42,896 bases of DNA from Paraburkholderia sp. (lineage in GTDB: Bacteria > Pseudomonadota > Gammaproteobacteria > Burkholderiales > Burkholderiaceae): positions 1-42,896 of the forward strand of contig NZ_JAMFSB010000012.1 of NCBI RefSeq assembly GCF_026225065.1. Direction: 5' to 3'. Shown here one piece after another: positions 23,520-32,924 of this stretch; the stretch's first letter is position 1; every line of letters begins with the position of its first letter. The notes below the pieces were generated by a model. That model was not told where the DNA came from. It worked only from the letters and a program-made list of their open reading frames with translations, and did not search any database. The position numbers and the translations under genes are program-made.

Positions 23520-24032
23520 TCAAACCTCACGCTGCTCGTGTTCATTATTTTGGTCCGTTGCGAATGGCATCGGCTCATGCAACCGCGCCATGAAGTAGCA
23601 ATCGATCAGTACACCGTCGCGTAAAGAGGCCCCACGGTGCAGTGCTTCTACTTCGAAACCGTATTTCCGGTAAAGCGCGATGGCCGGATGGTTGTCCGTG
23701 AACACATAGAGTTCGACGCGCCGCAGACCGAGCAAGTTATCGGCCAGGTCGAGCATTTCGGCGACCAGCGCATTGCCGATGCCGTGGCCATGCCATGCTT
23801 CATGCACGCCGAGGCCGATCATGGCCGCATGAGCCCGACGCAGCTTGCCCGGGGTCAATCGTCCGAAGCCGACCAGTATATCGCCGACCATGGCGGCAAT
23901 GGCCACCTCGGGCAAAGCAATTTTCTCGATCCCCTCATGAGTTTTTTCGAGGGTCGGATACGGCGGATGCGGATGGCCGCGCAGCATGGCGGGCTGCTGC
24001 TCTAGCGCGTGGAACTGCACTGCATCCGCCAC
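23520..24032 (-). CDS. GNAT-family N-acetyltransferase 2, apparent frameshift at the start
   Basis: A GNAT acetyltransferase, 170 residues from GTG 24032, paralogous to its downstream neighbour (both share GLRR(V/L)EL(Y/T)VF and NxxAIALYR). The acetyl-CoA loop reads LGVHEAWHGHGIGNALV. Starting at 24032 loses the first beta strand. The same frame upstream reads LPEEFKLRALC, matching the paralogue's strand, but has no ATG, GTG or TTG before a stop. An ATG at 24091, four bases after tldE, opens another frame (MDKTQPQNP); one extra C in the CCCC run at 24065-24068 (minus) would join the two. So this is a one-base deletion, a sequencing error, or a non-standard CTG start. A partly inactive enzyme is possible. 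Confidence 0.8.
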   Translation of the reverse strand: MADAVQFHALEQQPAMLRGHPHPPYPTLEKTHEGIEKIALPEVAIAAMVGDILVGFGRLTPGKLRRAHAAMIGLGVHEAWHGHGIGNALVAEMLDLADNLLGLRRVELYVFTDNHPAIALYRKYGFEVEALHRGASLRDGVLIDCYFMARLHEPMPFATDQNNEHEQREV

Positions 24033-24095
24033 GCACAGCGCGCGCAGCTTGAATTCCTCAGGCAGGGGTTTTGCGGTTGTGTTTTATCCATCCAC

Positions 24096-25460
24096 TTACA
24101 GCGTCAATTCGAACGAACGCGCGAGCAGCCCCGGCAGGTGCATCCCGCCGGTCGCCCGTTCACCATAGGTGGAGTCGTTCAGCAGCAGTTCTGGCTGGGC
24201 GCCCAGCCGCTCCAGCTGATCGCCGAGCAGCCGGTACATGCTGTCGTCGAAACGCATCGCCTCGACCGGTGCGACGATCTTGCCGTTCTCCACCCAGAAC
24301 GTCGCGAAGCGCGTCATGCCGGTCAGGCGGCAATTCATCCGGTCCGAGAAATTCACGTACCAGAGGTTGCCAATGTAAAGGCCGGTGTCGAGCTGCGCCA
24401 GCACGTCGTCTTCTGCCAGGTCGCCGCCTTCCATCGACAGCGCAACGGGTGATTCGGAGTCCAGTGCGCCGTTGGGCTGCAGTCCGTATTCGCGCGCGCT
24501 GCGGGCATTGGTCAGACGCTCCAGGCTGCGACCGTCCTGAATCAGCGGCACGCTGGCGCGCAGGTAGCCGTCTTCGTTGAAACCTGGCGTGATGCCGAGG
24601 CTCAGGTCTTCAGTGAGCGTCACGCGCGGATCGAGCGCCACTTCGCCAGTATGCAGTTTGTATAGCTCGCTGCGCGACGTGGCCTGCGCCCGCGACGAGA
24701 AGCCGCTCCAGGCGGTGACGCCCAATAGTTCTTCGAGTGCGGCCGGCGCGAGATACGACCGGTAGCGCCCCGGCGCCAACGCCCGCGGCGTCAGCGCGAG
24801 GATCGGCAGGCGGGCCGCCGCCTGCTCGACCTTGCGGGCAAACGTGGCGTCGCTCCAGTGGTCACCGGCGTAGCTCGTCTTGATGGCGCGGCCGCTCGGG
24901 TCGTACAGCGACCAGCTGAAGTTGAAGTTGCTGACCTCGTACCAGCCGCGGCTGCCTTTGGTCGACGCAAAGCCGCGCACGATCGTGCCGCCCGCATAAA
25001 AGCCCACGAAATCGAGCCCCTTCGCGCATTCGTCCACGGTGCGGACCAGCGCTTGCGGCTCCGGCACCTTGCCGTCGCGGCGCGTCGAACGTTCCCACTG
25101 CGACGTATCGAACAGCAGATGAGGATCGTCCGGCGCATCGCGCAGCCCATCGCGCAGCGTGGCGAGCGCACGGCTCACGTCCTGCAGGTCGCTGTCAGCT
25201 TCGCCGCAAACGGTCAGCGTCGAATACGCCTGGCGTGCTCCGTCGATCAGGCGCAGCGTCAGCTTGCCTTGCGAGACGCTACCGATCTGCCGCACCTTGG
25301 CCGCGTTGAAGCGGATGAAATCGGATTGCTCAGCCGAAAACGAAATCAGCGTGATTTCAGCGCCCTGCTGTGCATGCTCAACGGCATCGGCGAGCAGCAG
25401 GAAATGACGATGCCAGTCCACCGTCGACACGTTTTGCAACATCATGGAGCCGCTCATCAT
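24096..25460 (-). CDS. TldE/PmbA-like metallopeptidase subunit
   Basis: A 454-residue protein of the TldD/PmbA family, in the position and form of TldE: no HExxxH metal site is visible. TldE pairs with TldD to form a processive peptidase whose active site is in TldD; in E. coli the pair matures microcin B17 and degrades modified or unfolded peptides. Recognisable regions include DFIRFNAAKVRQIGSVSQG near the N-terminus and LWYVNFSDRMNCRLTGMTRF with the ENGKIVAPV turn near the C-terminus. Its ATG overlaps the tldD stop by four bases (ATGA), so the two are translationally coupled. Confidence 0.9.
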   Translation of the reverse strand: MMSGSMMLQNVSTVDWHRHFLLLADAVEHAQQGAEITLISFSAEQSDFIRFNAAKVRQIGSVSQGKLTLRLIDGARQAYSTLTVCGEADSDLQDVSRALATLRDGLRDAPDDPHLLFDTSQWERSTRRDGKVPEPQALVRTVDECAKGLDFVGFYAGGTIVRGFASTKGSRGWYEVSNFNFSWSLYDPSGRAIKTSYAGDHWSDATFARKVEQAAARLPILALTPRALAPGRYRSYLAPAALEELLGVTAWSGFSSRAQATSRSELYKLHTGEVALDPRVTLTEDLSLGITPGFNEDGYLRASVPLIQDGRSLERLTNARSAREYGLQPNGALDSESPVALSMEGGDLAEDDVLAQLDTGLYIGNLWYVNFSDRMNCRLTGMTRFATFWVENGKIVAPVEAMRFDDSMYRLLGDQLERLGAQPELLLNDSTYGERATGGMHLPGLLARSFELTL

Positions 25461-26893
25461 GCGCCTCCAAAGACGTCGATATTGCTGAACACGCAGGCAG
25501 GCGACGCATGGCCGACCCGAATCGCCTGGGATGGCTCACCTTTGCCGCACATCGGCGTGCCGAACAGCTGACGGGTGCTTGCGTTGCCGACCGCTGAGAG
25601 GCTGCGCCAGAAATTCGCGGAGATACCGCGATAGTTGGGCTGCTTGACGACCTGCGTGAGCTTGCCGTTTTCGATCAGTTGACCGAACTCGCAGCCGAAC
25701 TGGAACTTGTTGCGATGGTCGTCGATAGACCACGACGTATTGCTGCGCATCAGAATTCCGTGTTCGATATTGGCGATCATCTCGTCGAGCGACTGGTCAC
25801 CCGGTTCGATATTCAGATTCGCCATCCGATCGATCGGTGGGCGGTTCCAGTTCGATGCACGCGAATTCGCCACGCCGGGCAGATGTGCGCGCTGTTGCGA
25901 TAGCGCGCCACCCAGCGGCCGCTCGAGCAGGCCGTCGCGAATCAGATAGTGCTTGTGCGCTGCGCTGCCGTCGTCGTCGAACGCGTAGGCCGCTGCTTCT
26001 TCGCGCAGTTCCGGATCGAACGTGACGTTCAGCAGTTCGGAGCCGTACTGGTAGCGGCCGAACATCTCCGCCTTCACAAAGCTCCAGCCGGCGTAATTGC
26101 GCTCGTCGCCGAGAATACGGTCGAGCTCGAGCGGATGGCCGATCGACTCGTGAATCTGCAGCATCATCTGGTCCGGCATCAGCAGCAGATCGCGCTTGCC
26201 GGACGGGCAATTCGGCGCATTCAGCAATTGCAGCGCCTCGTGCGCGATGCGTGCGCCCGCGCCGTCGAAACCGTAGCGCGCCAGCACCTCGAGACCTCCT
26301 TGCGCGAGCGTGCCGTAGTTACCGCCCAGCGTGCGCACCTGCGTGTCGCCATTGGCATGCGCGGCGACGCTCAACTGCGGCATCACAAAACGGAAATGCT
26401 GGTCGATCCGCACGCCGTCGCCGGTCATGTAAAGCTGATCGGTGTGCGTCACCTGCACGCTCGCAGCACGTTCGACGATGCGCGGGTCGATATTGGCCGC
26501 CGCGCACTCGCGCGAGAGCCGATCGAGCCAGTCGCGCCGGCTCGGCAACGCATGTTCCGCGTTCGGCGACACGTAGTGGCCGCTAGTGGCCGGACGCGCG
26601 ATCTCGCGATGATCGATCAACGACAGTTCGCCGCTCGCCCTGGCGCGCGCGGTTGCGATGTCCAATGCAGCCTGCAAACCGGCTGCCGAGAGATTGGCGG
26701 TGGCCGCATAACCGGCACCGGCGCCTGCATAGGCGATCAGCATGGCGCCGCGGTCACGTATCGTGCGCAACGGCTGGGCGACATCGTTGCGGACTTCATG
26801 ATCGTCGATCGTTTCGTCGACTATGCGCAGCGACCAGAAATCCGCGTCGCTTTTCAGCGTGCGGGCGGCTTGCGCCCACCGTTCGTCAATCAT
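25457..26893 (-). CDS. TldD-like zinc metallopeptidase
   Basis: A 478-residue TldD-family protease. The zinc-site motif HESIGH (H248, E249, H253) is followed by PLELDRILGDE. C448 in MCGKGEPSQ corresponds to the third metal ligand of TldD. The protein forms the active subunit with the adjacent TldE-like protein and cleaves unstructured or modified peptides in the cytoplasm. The start ATG overlaps the stop of the ABC ATPase by four bases. It may be an accessory paralogue rather than the housekeeping copy, since it is embedded in a peptide-importer operon; this cannot be settled here. Confidence 0.92.
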   Translation of the reverse strand: MIDERWAQAARTLKSDADFWSLRIVDETIDDHEVRNDVAQPLRTIRDRGAMLIAYAGAGAGYAATANLSAAGLQAALDIATARARASGELSLIDHREIARPATSGHYVSPNAEHALPSRRDWLDRLSRECAAANIDPRIVERAASVQVTHTDQLYMTGDGVRIDQHFRFVMPQLSVAAHANGDTQVRTLGGNYGTLAQGGLEVLARYGFDGAGARIAHEALQLLNAPNCPSGKRDLLLMPDQMMLQIHESIGHPLELDRILGDERNYAGWSFVKAEMFGRYQYGSELLNVTFDPELREEAAAYAFDDDGSAAHKHYLIRDGLLERPLGGALSQQRAHLPGVANSRASNWNRPPIDRMANLNIEPGDQSLDEMIANIEHGILMRSNTSWSIDDHRNKFQFGCEFGQLIENGKLTQVVKQPNYRGISANFWRSLSAVGNASTRQLFGTPMCGKGEPSQAIRVGHASPACVFSNIDVFGGA

Positions 26894-28533
26894 GCAATTT
26901 TCTCTTGGATATCGGCCACGGGCGCTATCATCGAGGACGCCAGCAACGACTGGGTATACGGGTGCGACGGCGCATGCAGCACGTCCATCGTATCGCCCGC
27001 TTCGACAATGCGGCCCGACTTCATCACGATCACGCGATGCGCCATGGCTTTCATCACCGCCAGATCGTGGGTGATGAACAGGTAGCTAAGCTTGTACTTT
27101 TTCTGCAGATTCGTCAGCAGATTCAGGACCTGCTTCTGGATCGACACGTCGAGCGCGCTGGTCGGCTCATCGAGCACCAGCAATTCGGGTTCGACGGCTA
27201 GAGCACGCGCAATCGCAATACGCTGACGCTGGCCGCCCGAGAATTCATGCGGGTAGCGCAGCATCGATTCAACCGGCATACCGACTTCTTCGAGCAACGC
27301 GCCGACGCGATCGCGCCGCACCCTCGCGTCGATGTCGGGACGATGCACGGCCAACCCTTCGCCGATGATCTGCTCAACCGTCATACGCGGCGACAGCGAG
27401 CCAAACGGGTCCTGAAACACCACCTGCATGCGCGAGTACAGCGCCCGCTTCGCCTTGGCGTTTTTCAGCGACGAGAGCGCCAGCCCGTCGATATCGATCG
27501 TCCCCGCGGCCGGATGCTGCAGGCCGAGTACGGTAGCGGCGAGCGTCGACTTGCCCGAGCCCGATTCGCCGACGATGCCGAGCGTCTCGCCGCGGCGCAA
27601 CGACAGGTCCACATCGTGCACCGCGCGAAAGGTCGACTTGCCGAAGAGCGAGCGTAAGCCTTTCGCCGACACGTGATAGTCCACAGACAGACCCTTCACG
27701 TGAAGGATCTGCTGTGCGCCGTCTTCGACCGCCTCGATGTTACGTTGCGGTTCGCTGTCGAGCAGCCGCTTTGTATAGGGATGCTGAGGATTCGAAAACA
27801 GGGCTTCCGTGGTGTTGGTCTCGACCAGCACGCCCTTTTCCATCACCGCGACACGCTGCGCGAAGCGCTTCACCAGATTCAGGTCGTGCGTGATCAGCAG
27901 CACGGCCATGCCGCGCTCGGCGGCTTCCTGTTCCTGCAGCTCGATCAGCAGATCGACGATCTGCTGTCGCACGGTGACGTCGAGTGCGGTGGTCGGTTCG
28001 TCGGCCAGCAACAGACGCGGCCGGCATGCGAGCGCCATGGCGATCATCGCGCGCTGACGCTGGCCGCCCGACAACTGGTGCGGGAAACTGTCGATGCGGC
28101 GTTCCGGCTCGGGAATGCCAGTACGGCGCAGCAGTTCGATGCCCCGCGCGCGCGCCGCATTCGGGCGCATGCCCTCGTGCAGGCGCAAGCTTTCGGCGAT
28201 CTGCTTGCCGACCGTGTAGAGCGGATTCAACGCCGTCATCGGCTCCTGGAACACCATCGCGACATCCGCGCCGCGAATTCCGCGCATCTGCTGTTCGGTC
28301 TTTTGCAGCAGATCTTCGCCGTCGAGCAACATACGCCCGCTCAGATCCGCCTGGTCCACGAGACGCAGGATCGACAAGGCGGTCACGCTCTTGCCCGAGC
28401 CCGATTCGCCGACCAGCGCGACGCGTTCGCCGCGCGCAATCGACAGGCTCAGTTCCTGCACCGCGACCTTGTCGCCGAAGCGCACCGAGAAGCGGTCGAT
28501 TTCCAGCAAGGGCTTGTTCAAAGGCTTGTTCAT
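26890..28533 (-). CDS. yejF: Peptide ABC importer ATP-binding protein, YejF-like double ATPase
   Basis: A 547-residue fused ATPase with two complete nucleotide-binding domains: Walker A GESGSGKS twice, signatures LSGGQRQR and FSGGQRQR, and Walker B LLLADEPTTALD and LLVLDEPTSALD. It powers the YejABEF oligopeptide importer, the route for microcin C in E. coli. I place the start at ATG 28533, where TAATG shares one base with the permease stop; the open frame before it is the permease shadow. It overlaps tldD by four bases. Confidence 0.95.
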   Translation of the reverse strand: MNKPLNKPLLEIDRFSVRFGDKVAVQELSLSIARGERVALVGESGSGKSVTALSILRLVDQADLSGRMLLDGEDLLQKTEQQMRGIRGADVAMVFQEPMTALNPLYTVGKQIAESLRLHEGMRPNAARARGIELLRRTGIPEPERRIDSFPHQLSGGQRQRAMIAMALACRPRLLLADEPTTALDVTVRQQIVDLLIELQEQEAAERGMAVLLITHDLNLVKRFAQRVAVMEKGVLVETNTTEALFSNPQHPYTKRLLDSEPQRNIEAVEDGAQQILHVKGLSVDYHVSAKGLRSLFGKSTFRAVHDVDLSLRRGETLGIVGESGSGKSTLAATVLGLQHPAAGTIDIDGLALSSLKNAKAKRALYSRMQVVFQDPFGSLSPRMTVEQIIGEGLAVHRPDIDARVRRDRVGALLEEVGMPVESMLRYPHEFSGGQRQRIAIARALAVEPELLVLDEPTSALDVSIQKQVLNLLTNLQKKYKLSYLFITHDLAVMKAMAHRVIVMKSGRIVEAGDTMDVLHAPSHPYTQSLLASSMIAPVADIQEKIA

Positions 28534-29645
28534 TACTTGCCACCCCCGAACGCCGAAGCACGCATGCGCGTATCGAGCGCGTTGCGCAAGGCATCGCCCA
28601 TGAAGGTCAGCAACAGCAGCGTGATCACCAGCGCCGAAAACGCGGAGATCGAAATCCACCATGCGTCTAGGTTGTTCTTGCCTTCGGCGAGCAACTCGCC
28701 GAGGCTAGGCGTCGGCGGCGGCACACCGAGGCCAAGGAAGTCGAGACTGGTCAGCGACAGGATGGCGGCGCTCATGCGGAACGGCAGGAACGTGATCACC
28801 GGCGTCAGGCTGTTAGGCAGCACGTGTTTCCACATGATCTGCCAGTTCGACAGGCCCATCGTGCGGGCAGCCTTCACATAGTCGAGCGAACGGTTGCGCA
28901 GGAATTCGGCGCGCACGTAGTCCGACAGCACCAGCCAGCCGAACATCGACAGCAGGATAAAGAGCAGCCACAGCGTCGGTTCGAAGATCGAAGCGAAGAT
29001 GATCAGCAGGTACAGGTCCGGCATCGAGCTCCAGATTTCGATCAGACGCTGGCCGATCAGGTCGGTGCGCCCGCCATAGAAGCCCTGCACGGCGCCCGTG
29101 AGGACGCCGATTGCCACGCCCGAGACCGTCAACGCAAACGCCATCAGCACCGACAGGCGGAAACCGTACAGCAGCCGCGACAGCACATCGCGGCCGAACT
29201 GGTCGGTGCCGAGCCAGTTGCTCGACGACGGCGGAGCCGGATACGGATGCGCCGCGAAGTAGTCGATCGTGTCGTAGTGGTAATGATTCGGCGGATACAC
29301 CGCGAAGTTGCCGTTGCCCTGAATGCGCGAACGGATATACGGGTCAAGGTAGTTGGTCTTGGCCGGGAAGTCGCCGCCGAACAGCGTCTCCGAGTAGTCC
29401 TTCACGATCGGAAAGTAGTAGTGGCCGTTGTAGTGCACGATCAGCGGGCGATCGTTGGCGAGCACTTCGCCAAACAGGCTGATCACGAACAGCGCGCCGA
29501 AAATCAGCAGGCTCCAGTAACCGAGACGCTGGCTCTTGAAACGCTGCCACGTGCGCCGCCACGGCGACACCGAGGCGACGAGCGTGACGGCCGACGGGTC
29601 AGCGGCCCAGGCGGTTGAATTGGATGCGGGGGTCGACGAGGACAT
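28533..29645 (-). CDS. yejE: Peptide ABC importer permease, YejE-like
   Basis: A 370-residue inner-membrane permease of the OppC/YejE class. The first helix is near LGYWSLLIFGALFVISL. A long periplasmic insert follows (NYLDPYIRSRIQGNGNFAVY), then five helices with the EAA loop AARTMGLSNWQIMWKHVLPN. ATG 29645 lies inside yejB (47 bases before its stop); TTG 29660 is the alternative. The insert and GRDVLSRLLYGFRLSV are typical of YejE. It pairs with YejB. Confidence 0.93.
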   Translation of the reverse strand: MSSSTPASNSTAWAADPSAVTLVASVSPWRRTWQRFKSQRLGYWSLLIFGALFVISLFGEVLANDRPLIVHYNGHYYFPIVKDYSETLFGGDFPAKTNYLDPYIRSRIQGNGNFAVYPPNHYHYDTIDYFAAHPYPAPPSSSNWLGTDQFGRDVLSRLLYGFRLSVLMAFALTVSGVAIGVLTGAVQGFYGGRTDLIGQRLIEIWSSMPDLYLLIIFASIFEPTLWLLFILLSMFGWLVLSDYVRAEFLRNRSLDYVKAARTMGLSNWQIMWKHVLPNSLTPVITFLPFRMSAAILSLTSLDFLGLGVPPPTPSLGELLAEGKNNLDAWWISISAFSALVITLLLLTFMGDALRNALDTRMRASAFGGGK

Positions 29646-30651
29646 AGCAGACGTCAGCAATAAGTTTGGTTACAAGACCGATCAGCGTGAACAGGAAGAG
29701 CGAACCGAGGACGACGGGGTAATCGCGGCGGATTACGGAGTCGTAGGACAGTTGGCCCATACCGTCGAGCGAGAACAGGGTTTCGATCAGCAGGTTGCCG
29801 TTCAGGAATGCCCCCACGAAAGCGGCGGGCAGACCTGTCAGCAGCGGAATCGCAGCGTTGCGCAGCACGTGCTTCCACAGCACGTCGCGCTCCGGCGCCC
29901 CTTTGGCTCTTGCGGTCAGCACATATTGCCGGCCAATCTCCTCAAGGAAGGTGTTCTTCGTCAGGATGGTGACGATAGCGAAGTTGCCGACTACCGATGC
30001 GGTGACAGGCAGCACGATGTGCCACAGGTAATCGAGCATCTTGCCGAATGCGCTCAGGTCCTGGAAGTTATCCGAGGTGAGGCCGCGCATTGGAAACACC
30101 TGCCAGAAGGTGCCGCCGCCGAACAGCATCAGCAACAGCACGCCGAGCACGAAGCCTGGGATTGCGTAACCCGAGAGCACCAGCACGCTGGTGACCGTGT
30201 CGAACCGTGAGCCGTTGCGCACTGCTTTCGCAATGCCCAACGGCACCGATATCAGGTAAGTGAGTATCACCGTCCATAAGCCGAGCGTGATCGATACCGG
30301 CAGCTTGGACTTGATCACGTCCCACACGCTGTCGTGCTGATAGTAGGACTGCCCGAGATTGAAGGTCGCGTAGTTCTTCATCATCAGGGCGTAGCGCGTG
30401 AGCGGCGGCTTGTCGAAGCCAAACTGCTTCTTGATCTGCTCCAGCTGCTGCGGGTCGACGCCCTGGCTGCCGTGATAGCCGCCACCGCCCGACCCCGCCT
30501 CTCCGCCACGGCCTTTGCCGTGGCGGAGTTGCGTCATCACCTGTTCGACCGGCCCACCCGGCACGAACTGCGTGACGACAAAGGTAAGGGTCACGACGCC
30601 GATCAAGGTCGGCACCATCAACAACAGACGTCTAAGAATGTAAGCAAGCAT
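29599..30651 (-). CDS. yejB: Peptide ABC importer permease, YejB-like
   Basis: A 350-residue OppB-class permease: N-terminus MLAYILRRLLLMVPTLIGVV, six predicted helices and the EAA loop TARAKGAPERDVLWKHVLRN. A Gly-rich insert (GKGRGGEAGSGGGGYHG, about residues 45-61) follows the first helix. It starts eight bases after the yejA stop and overlaps yejE by about 47 bases. Confidence 0.94.
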   Translation of the reverse strand: MLAYILRRLLLMVPTLIGVVTLTFVVTQFVPGGPVEQVMTQLRHGKGRGGEAGSGGGGYHGSQGVDPQQLEQIKKQFGFDKPPLTRYALMMKNYATFNLGQSYYQHDSVWDVIKSKLPVSITLGLWTVILTYLISVPLGIAKAVRNGSRFDTVTSVLVLSGYAIPGFVLGVLLLMLFGGGTFWQVFPMRGLTSDNFQDLSAFGKMLDYLWHIVLPVTASVVGNFAIVTILTKNTFLEEIGRQYVLTARAKGAPERDVLWKHVLRNAAIPLLTGLPAAFVGAFLNGNLLIETLFSLDGMGQLSYDSVIRRDYPVVLGSLFLFTLIGLVTKLIADVCYVLVDPRIQFNRLGR

Positions 30652-30659
30652 GGTGAACC

Positions 30660-32603
30660 TCAGTTTGCTGCGGATGGAGCAGAAACCGGCGTGGCCGCGG
30701 AAAGCGCCGCCTGCGGTTTCTTGTACCAGTAGTCGATGATCCAGTCTTCCGCCTGGTACGTGACCGGCACGATCTTCGGATACGCCAGCGTCGTCTTGTA
30801 GCCGATGCGGGAATATGCGTTGTAGTACTGCGGCACGAGGTAATACTCGTTGATCAGCACACGGTCGAGCGCGCGGGTGGCCGCTTCGAGGTCGTCGAGG
30901 TTGTTCGCGGCGAGCGCCGCGTGAACCAGCGCGTCAACCGCTTTCGACTGAATCCCCGGGTAGTTTTCCGAGCCCACCTGTGTCGCCGCCTCGCTGCCGA
31001 ACCGGCGCTCCAGCTCCGCGCCAGGAATCGTGACCGGCGGGTAGATGAAGGTGGTCATGTCGTATTCGAAGTTGTCGAGACGCTTCTGATACAGCGCGCT
31101 GTCGATTTCGCGCATATGTGCCTGAATCCCGAGCGTACTGAGAGCCTGCATGTACGGCAAGATCAAACGGTCCATGCCGGGCTCGTCGTCCATGACCTCG
31201 ATCGTCATCGGATTGCCGTTGGCGTCACGCAGAGCGCCGTCACGGTAGTGCCAGCCGGCTTGCGCGAGCAGATCGCGAGCTTCGACGAGGTTGCCGCGCA
31301 GCGAGTTCGGCGCCAGCGTGTTGGCCTGCTTCACTGCCGGGCCGAACACTTCAGGCGGCAGGTCCGCGCGGAACGGTTCAAGCAACGCGAGTTCCTTCTG
31401 GCTCGGCATGCCCGTCGCGCCGAACGGGCTGGCGTCGAAATAGCTGTTCAGACGCGTGTACTGGCCGTAGAACATCATCCGGTTCATCCAGTCGTAGTCG
31501 AACGCAAGCGCCAGTGCGTGGCGTACGCGGGCGTCCTTGAACATCGGCCGGCGCAGATTGATCAGGAAACCTTGCATTTGCGCCGGGCCGTCCGGCACAT
31601 CGACCTGCTTGAGCAGACCGCTCTTGAAGTTCTTGCCGACGTACTTGCGCGCCCATTGGGTGGCGCTGTATTCGACTCGGACGTCTGCGTCGCCGGCCTT
31701 GAAGGCCTCGAGCATCGTGTACTGGTCCAGATACAGCTTGAAACGGATGCGGTCGAAGCGGAACATGCCGCGCCGCGTCGGCAGATTCGCCGCCCAATAG
31801 TTCGGATTGCGGACGTATTCGATGTCCTTGTCGTTCTTGCGCTGTGTGATCAGGTACGGGCCGCTTGCGATCGGCGGCGTTGTTGCGATCTGATCGAACG
31901 GAGGACGTTTGCCGTCGGCCGTCATGCCCCACTTCGGCGAAAACACCGGCAGGTCGCCGACAATCAGAGGCGCATCGCGCTCGGCTCGCTTGAAATCGAA
32001 GCGGATCGTCATCTTGTCGATGACCGTCGCGCGCTTGATGATCGAGAACTGCGCGTTGAACAGTGGCGAGGCCTGCGGGCTCGTCAACGTATCGAAAGAA
32101 TATTTGACGTCGGCGGCCGTGATCGGGTCGCCATTCGAAAATCGCGCGGCGGGATTGATGTGAAACGTCGCGGAAGTCAGGTCCGGCGCCACGTCCACAT
32201 TGTCCGCAATCAACGCATACTCGGACGCCAGTTCGTCCCAGCTACGCTGCATCAGCGTGTCGAACATCAGGTTCTGGATGTCCGGCGCAGGCGCGCCACG
32301 GACCAGAAACGGATTGAGCGAATCGTAGCTCTGCAGTTCGTTGTAATTCTCGAAACTCAGCGTGCCAGTGTTCGGCGCGTCAGGATCCGCGTAATCGAAA
32401 TGCGTGAAATTGGCGGGATATTTGGGCTGATCGTATTGGGCGATCGCGGAGGCGGCATGGGCCGGCGTGACCGCCAGACTCATTACACCAAGCAGTGCAG
32501 CAACCAGCGCCGGTGCAGCGCGGGTGGCAGCTTGCCGGGTCGCCAGGGCGCAAGAGATCGTCCATGCGGCGCGCGGCAACCGAAACTTCACAATTCTCAT
32601 CAT
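30660..32603 (-). CDS. yejA: Extracellular solute-binding protein, YejA-like
   Basis: A 647-residue periplasmic binding protein (family 5 solute-binding protein). The N-terminus is long and basic, with a hydrophobic core (ALVAALLGVMSLAVTPAHA) and cleavage near residue 50. Typical core motifs are FHINPAARFSNGDPITAADV, PPIASGPYLITQRKNDKDIE and VRHALALAFDYDWMNRMMF. YejA-type proteins deliver peptides, including microcin C, to YejBEF. It is the first gene of the operon; two adjacent ATG codons make the exact start uncertain, and no clear ribosome binding site is seen. Confidence 0.94.
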   Translation of the reverse strand: MMRIVKFRLPRAAWTISCALATRQAATRAAPALVAALLGVMSLAVTPAHAASAIAQYDQPKYPANFTHFDYADPDAPNTGTLSFENYNELQSYDSLNPFLVRGAPAPDIQNLMFDTLMQRSWDELASEYALIADNVDVAPDLTSATFHINPAARFSNGDPITAADVKYSFDTLTSPQASPLFNAQFSIIKRATVIDKMTIRFDFKRAERDAPLIVGDLPVFSPKWGMTADGKRPPFDQIATTPPIASGPYLITQRKNDKDIEYVRNPNYWAANLPTRRGMFRFDRIRFKLYLDQYTMLEAFKAGDADVRVEYSATQWARKYVGKNFKSGLLKQVDVPDGPAQMQGFLINLRRPMFKDARVRHALALAFDYDWMNRMMFYGQYTRLNSYFDASPFGATGMPSQKELALLEPFRADLPPEVFGPAVKQANTLAPNSLRGNLVEARDLLAQAGWHYRDGALRDANGNPMTIEVMDDEPGMDRLILPYMQALSTLGIQAHMREIDSALYQKRLDNFEYDMTTFIYPPVTIPGAELERRFGSEAATQVGSENYPGIQSKAVDALVHAALAANNLDDLEAATRALDRVLINEYYLVPQYYNAYSRIGYKTTLAYPKIVPVTYQAEDWIIDYWYKKPQAALSAATPVSAPSAAN

Positions 32604-32859
32604 CAGTATGCGTAGGTCGCGGGCTGGCTTGTGGCCGACACGCGGTTCGTCGGATCGACCAGGGCAATGCCAACCGCCATCGCCCGGATCACTTAAGGCG
32701 TCGCATGGCGCCTTGGGTTACGGGTAGCGTCGCACGACAGGTCCTGAACAGCAAGACCACATCGCTTACGCAATCCCTGCGTTCCTCTCGCGCTGGCCGG
32801 TCCGGCATGACATGTCCGTCACGGCGACGTACGGAGAAGCTCACAGTGTGCTACTTACG
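32604..32859. other. Intergenic region carrying the yej operon promoter
   Basis: About 256 bases with no gene. It should hold the minus-strand promoter of the nine-gene operon, but no strong -35/-10 pair stands out. A short inverted repeat, AAGGCG (32695-32700) / CGCCTT (32709-32714), lies about 100 bases upstream of yejA and could be an operator or leader hairpin. Confidence 0.4.
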
Positions 32860-32900
32860 AAAAAAAGTCGCTCCGGCGGCACAAAGAATGCCGGAGCGAC
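32860..32900 (-). terminator. Rho-independent terminator of the TonB-dependent receptor gene
   Basis: On the minus strand, 11-bp arms (32900-32890 and 32877-32867, GTCGCTCCGGC and complement) are followed by a run of seven T (32866-32860). It lies 25 bases after the receptor stop. This is a clear intrinsic terminator. Confidence 0.92.
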
Positions 32901-32924
32901 AATCGTCAACAGGCTTACAACTTG

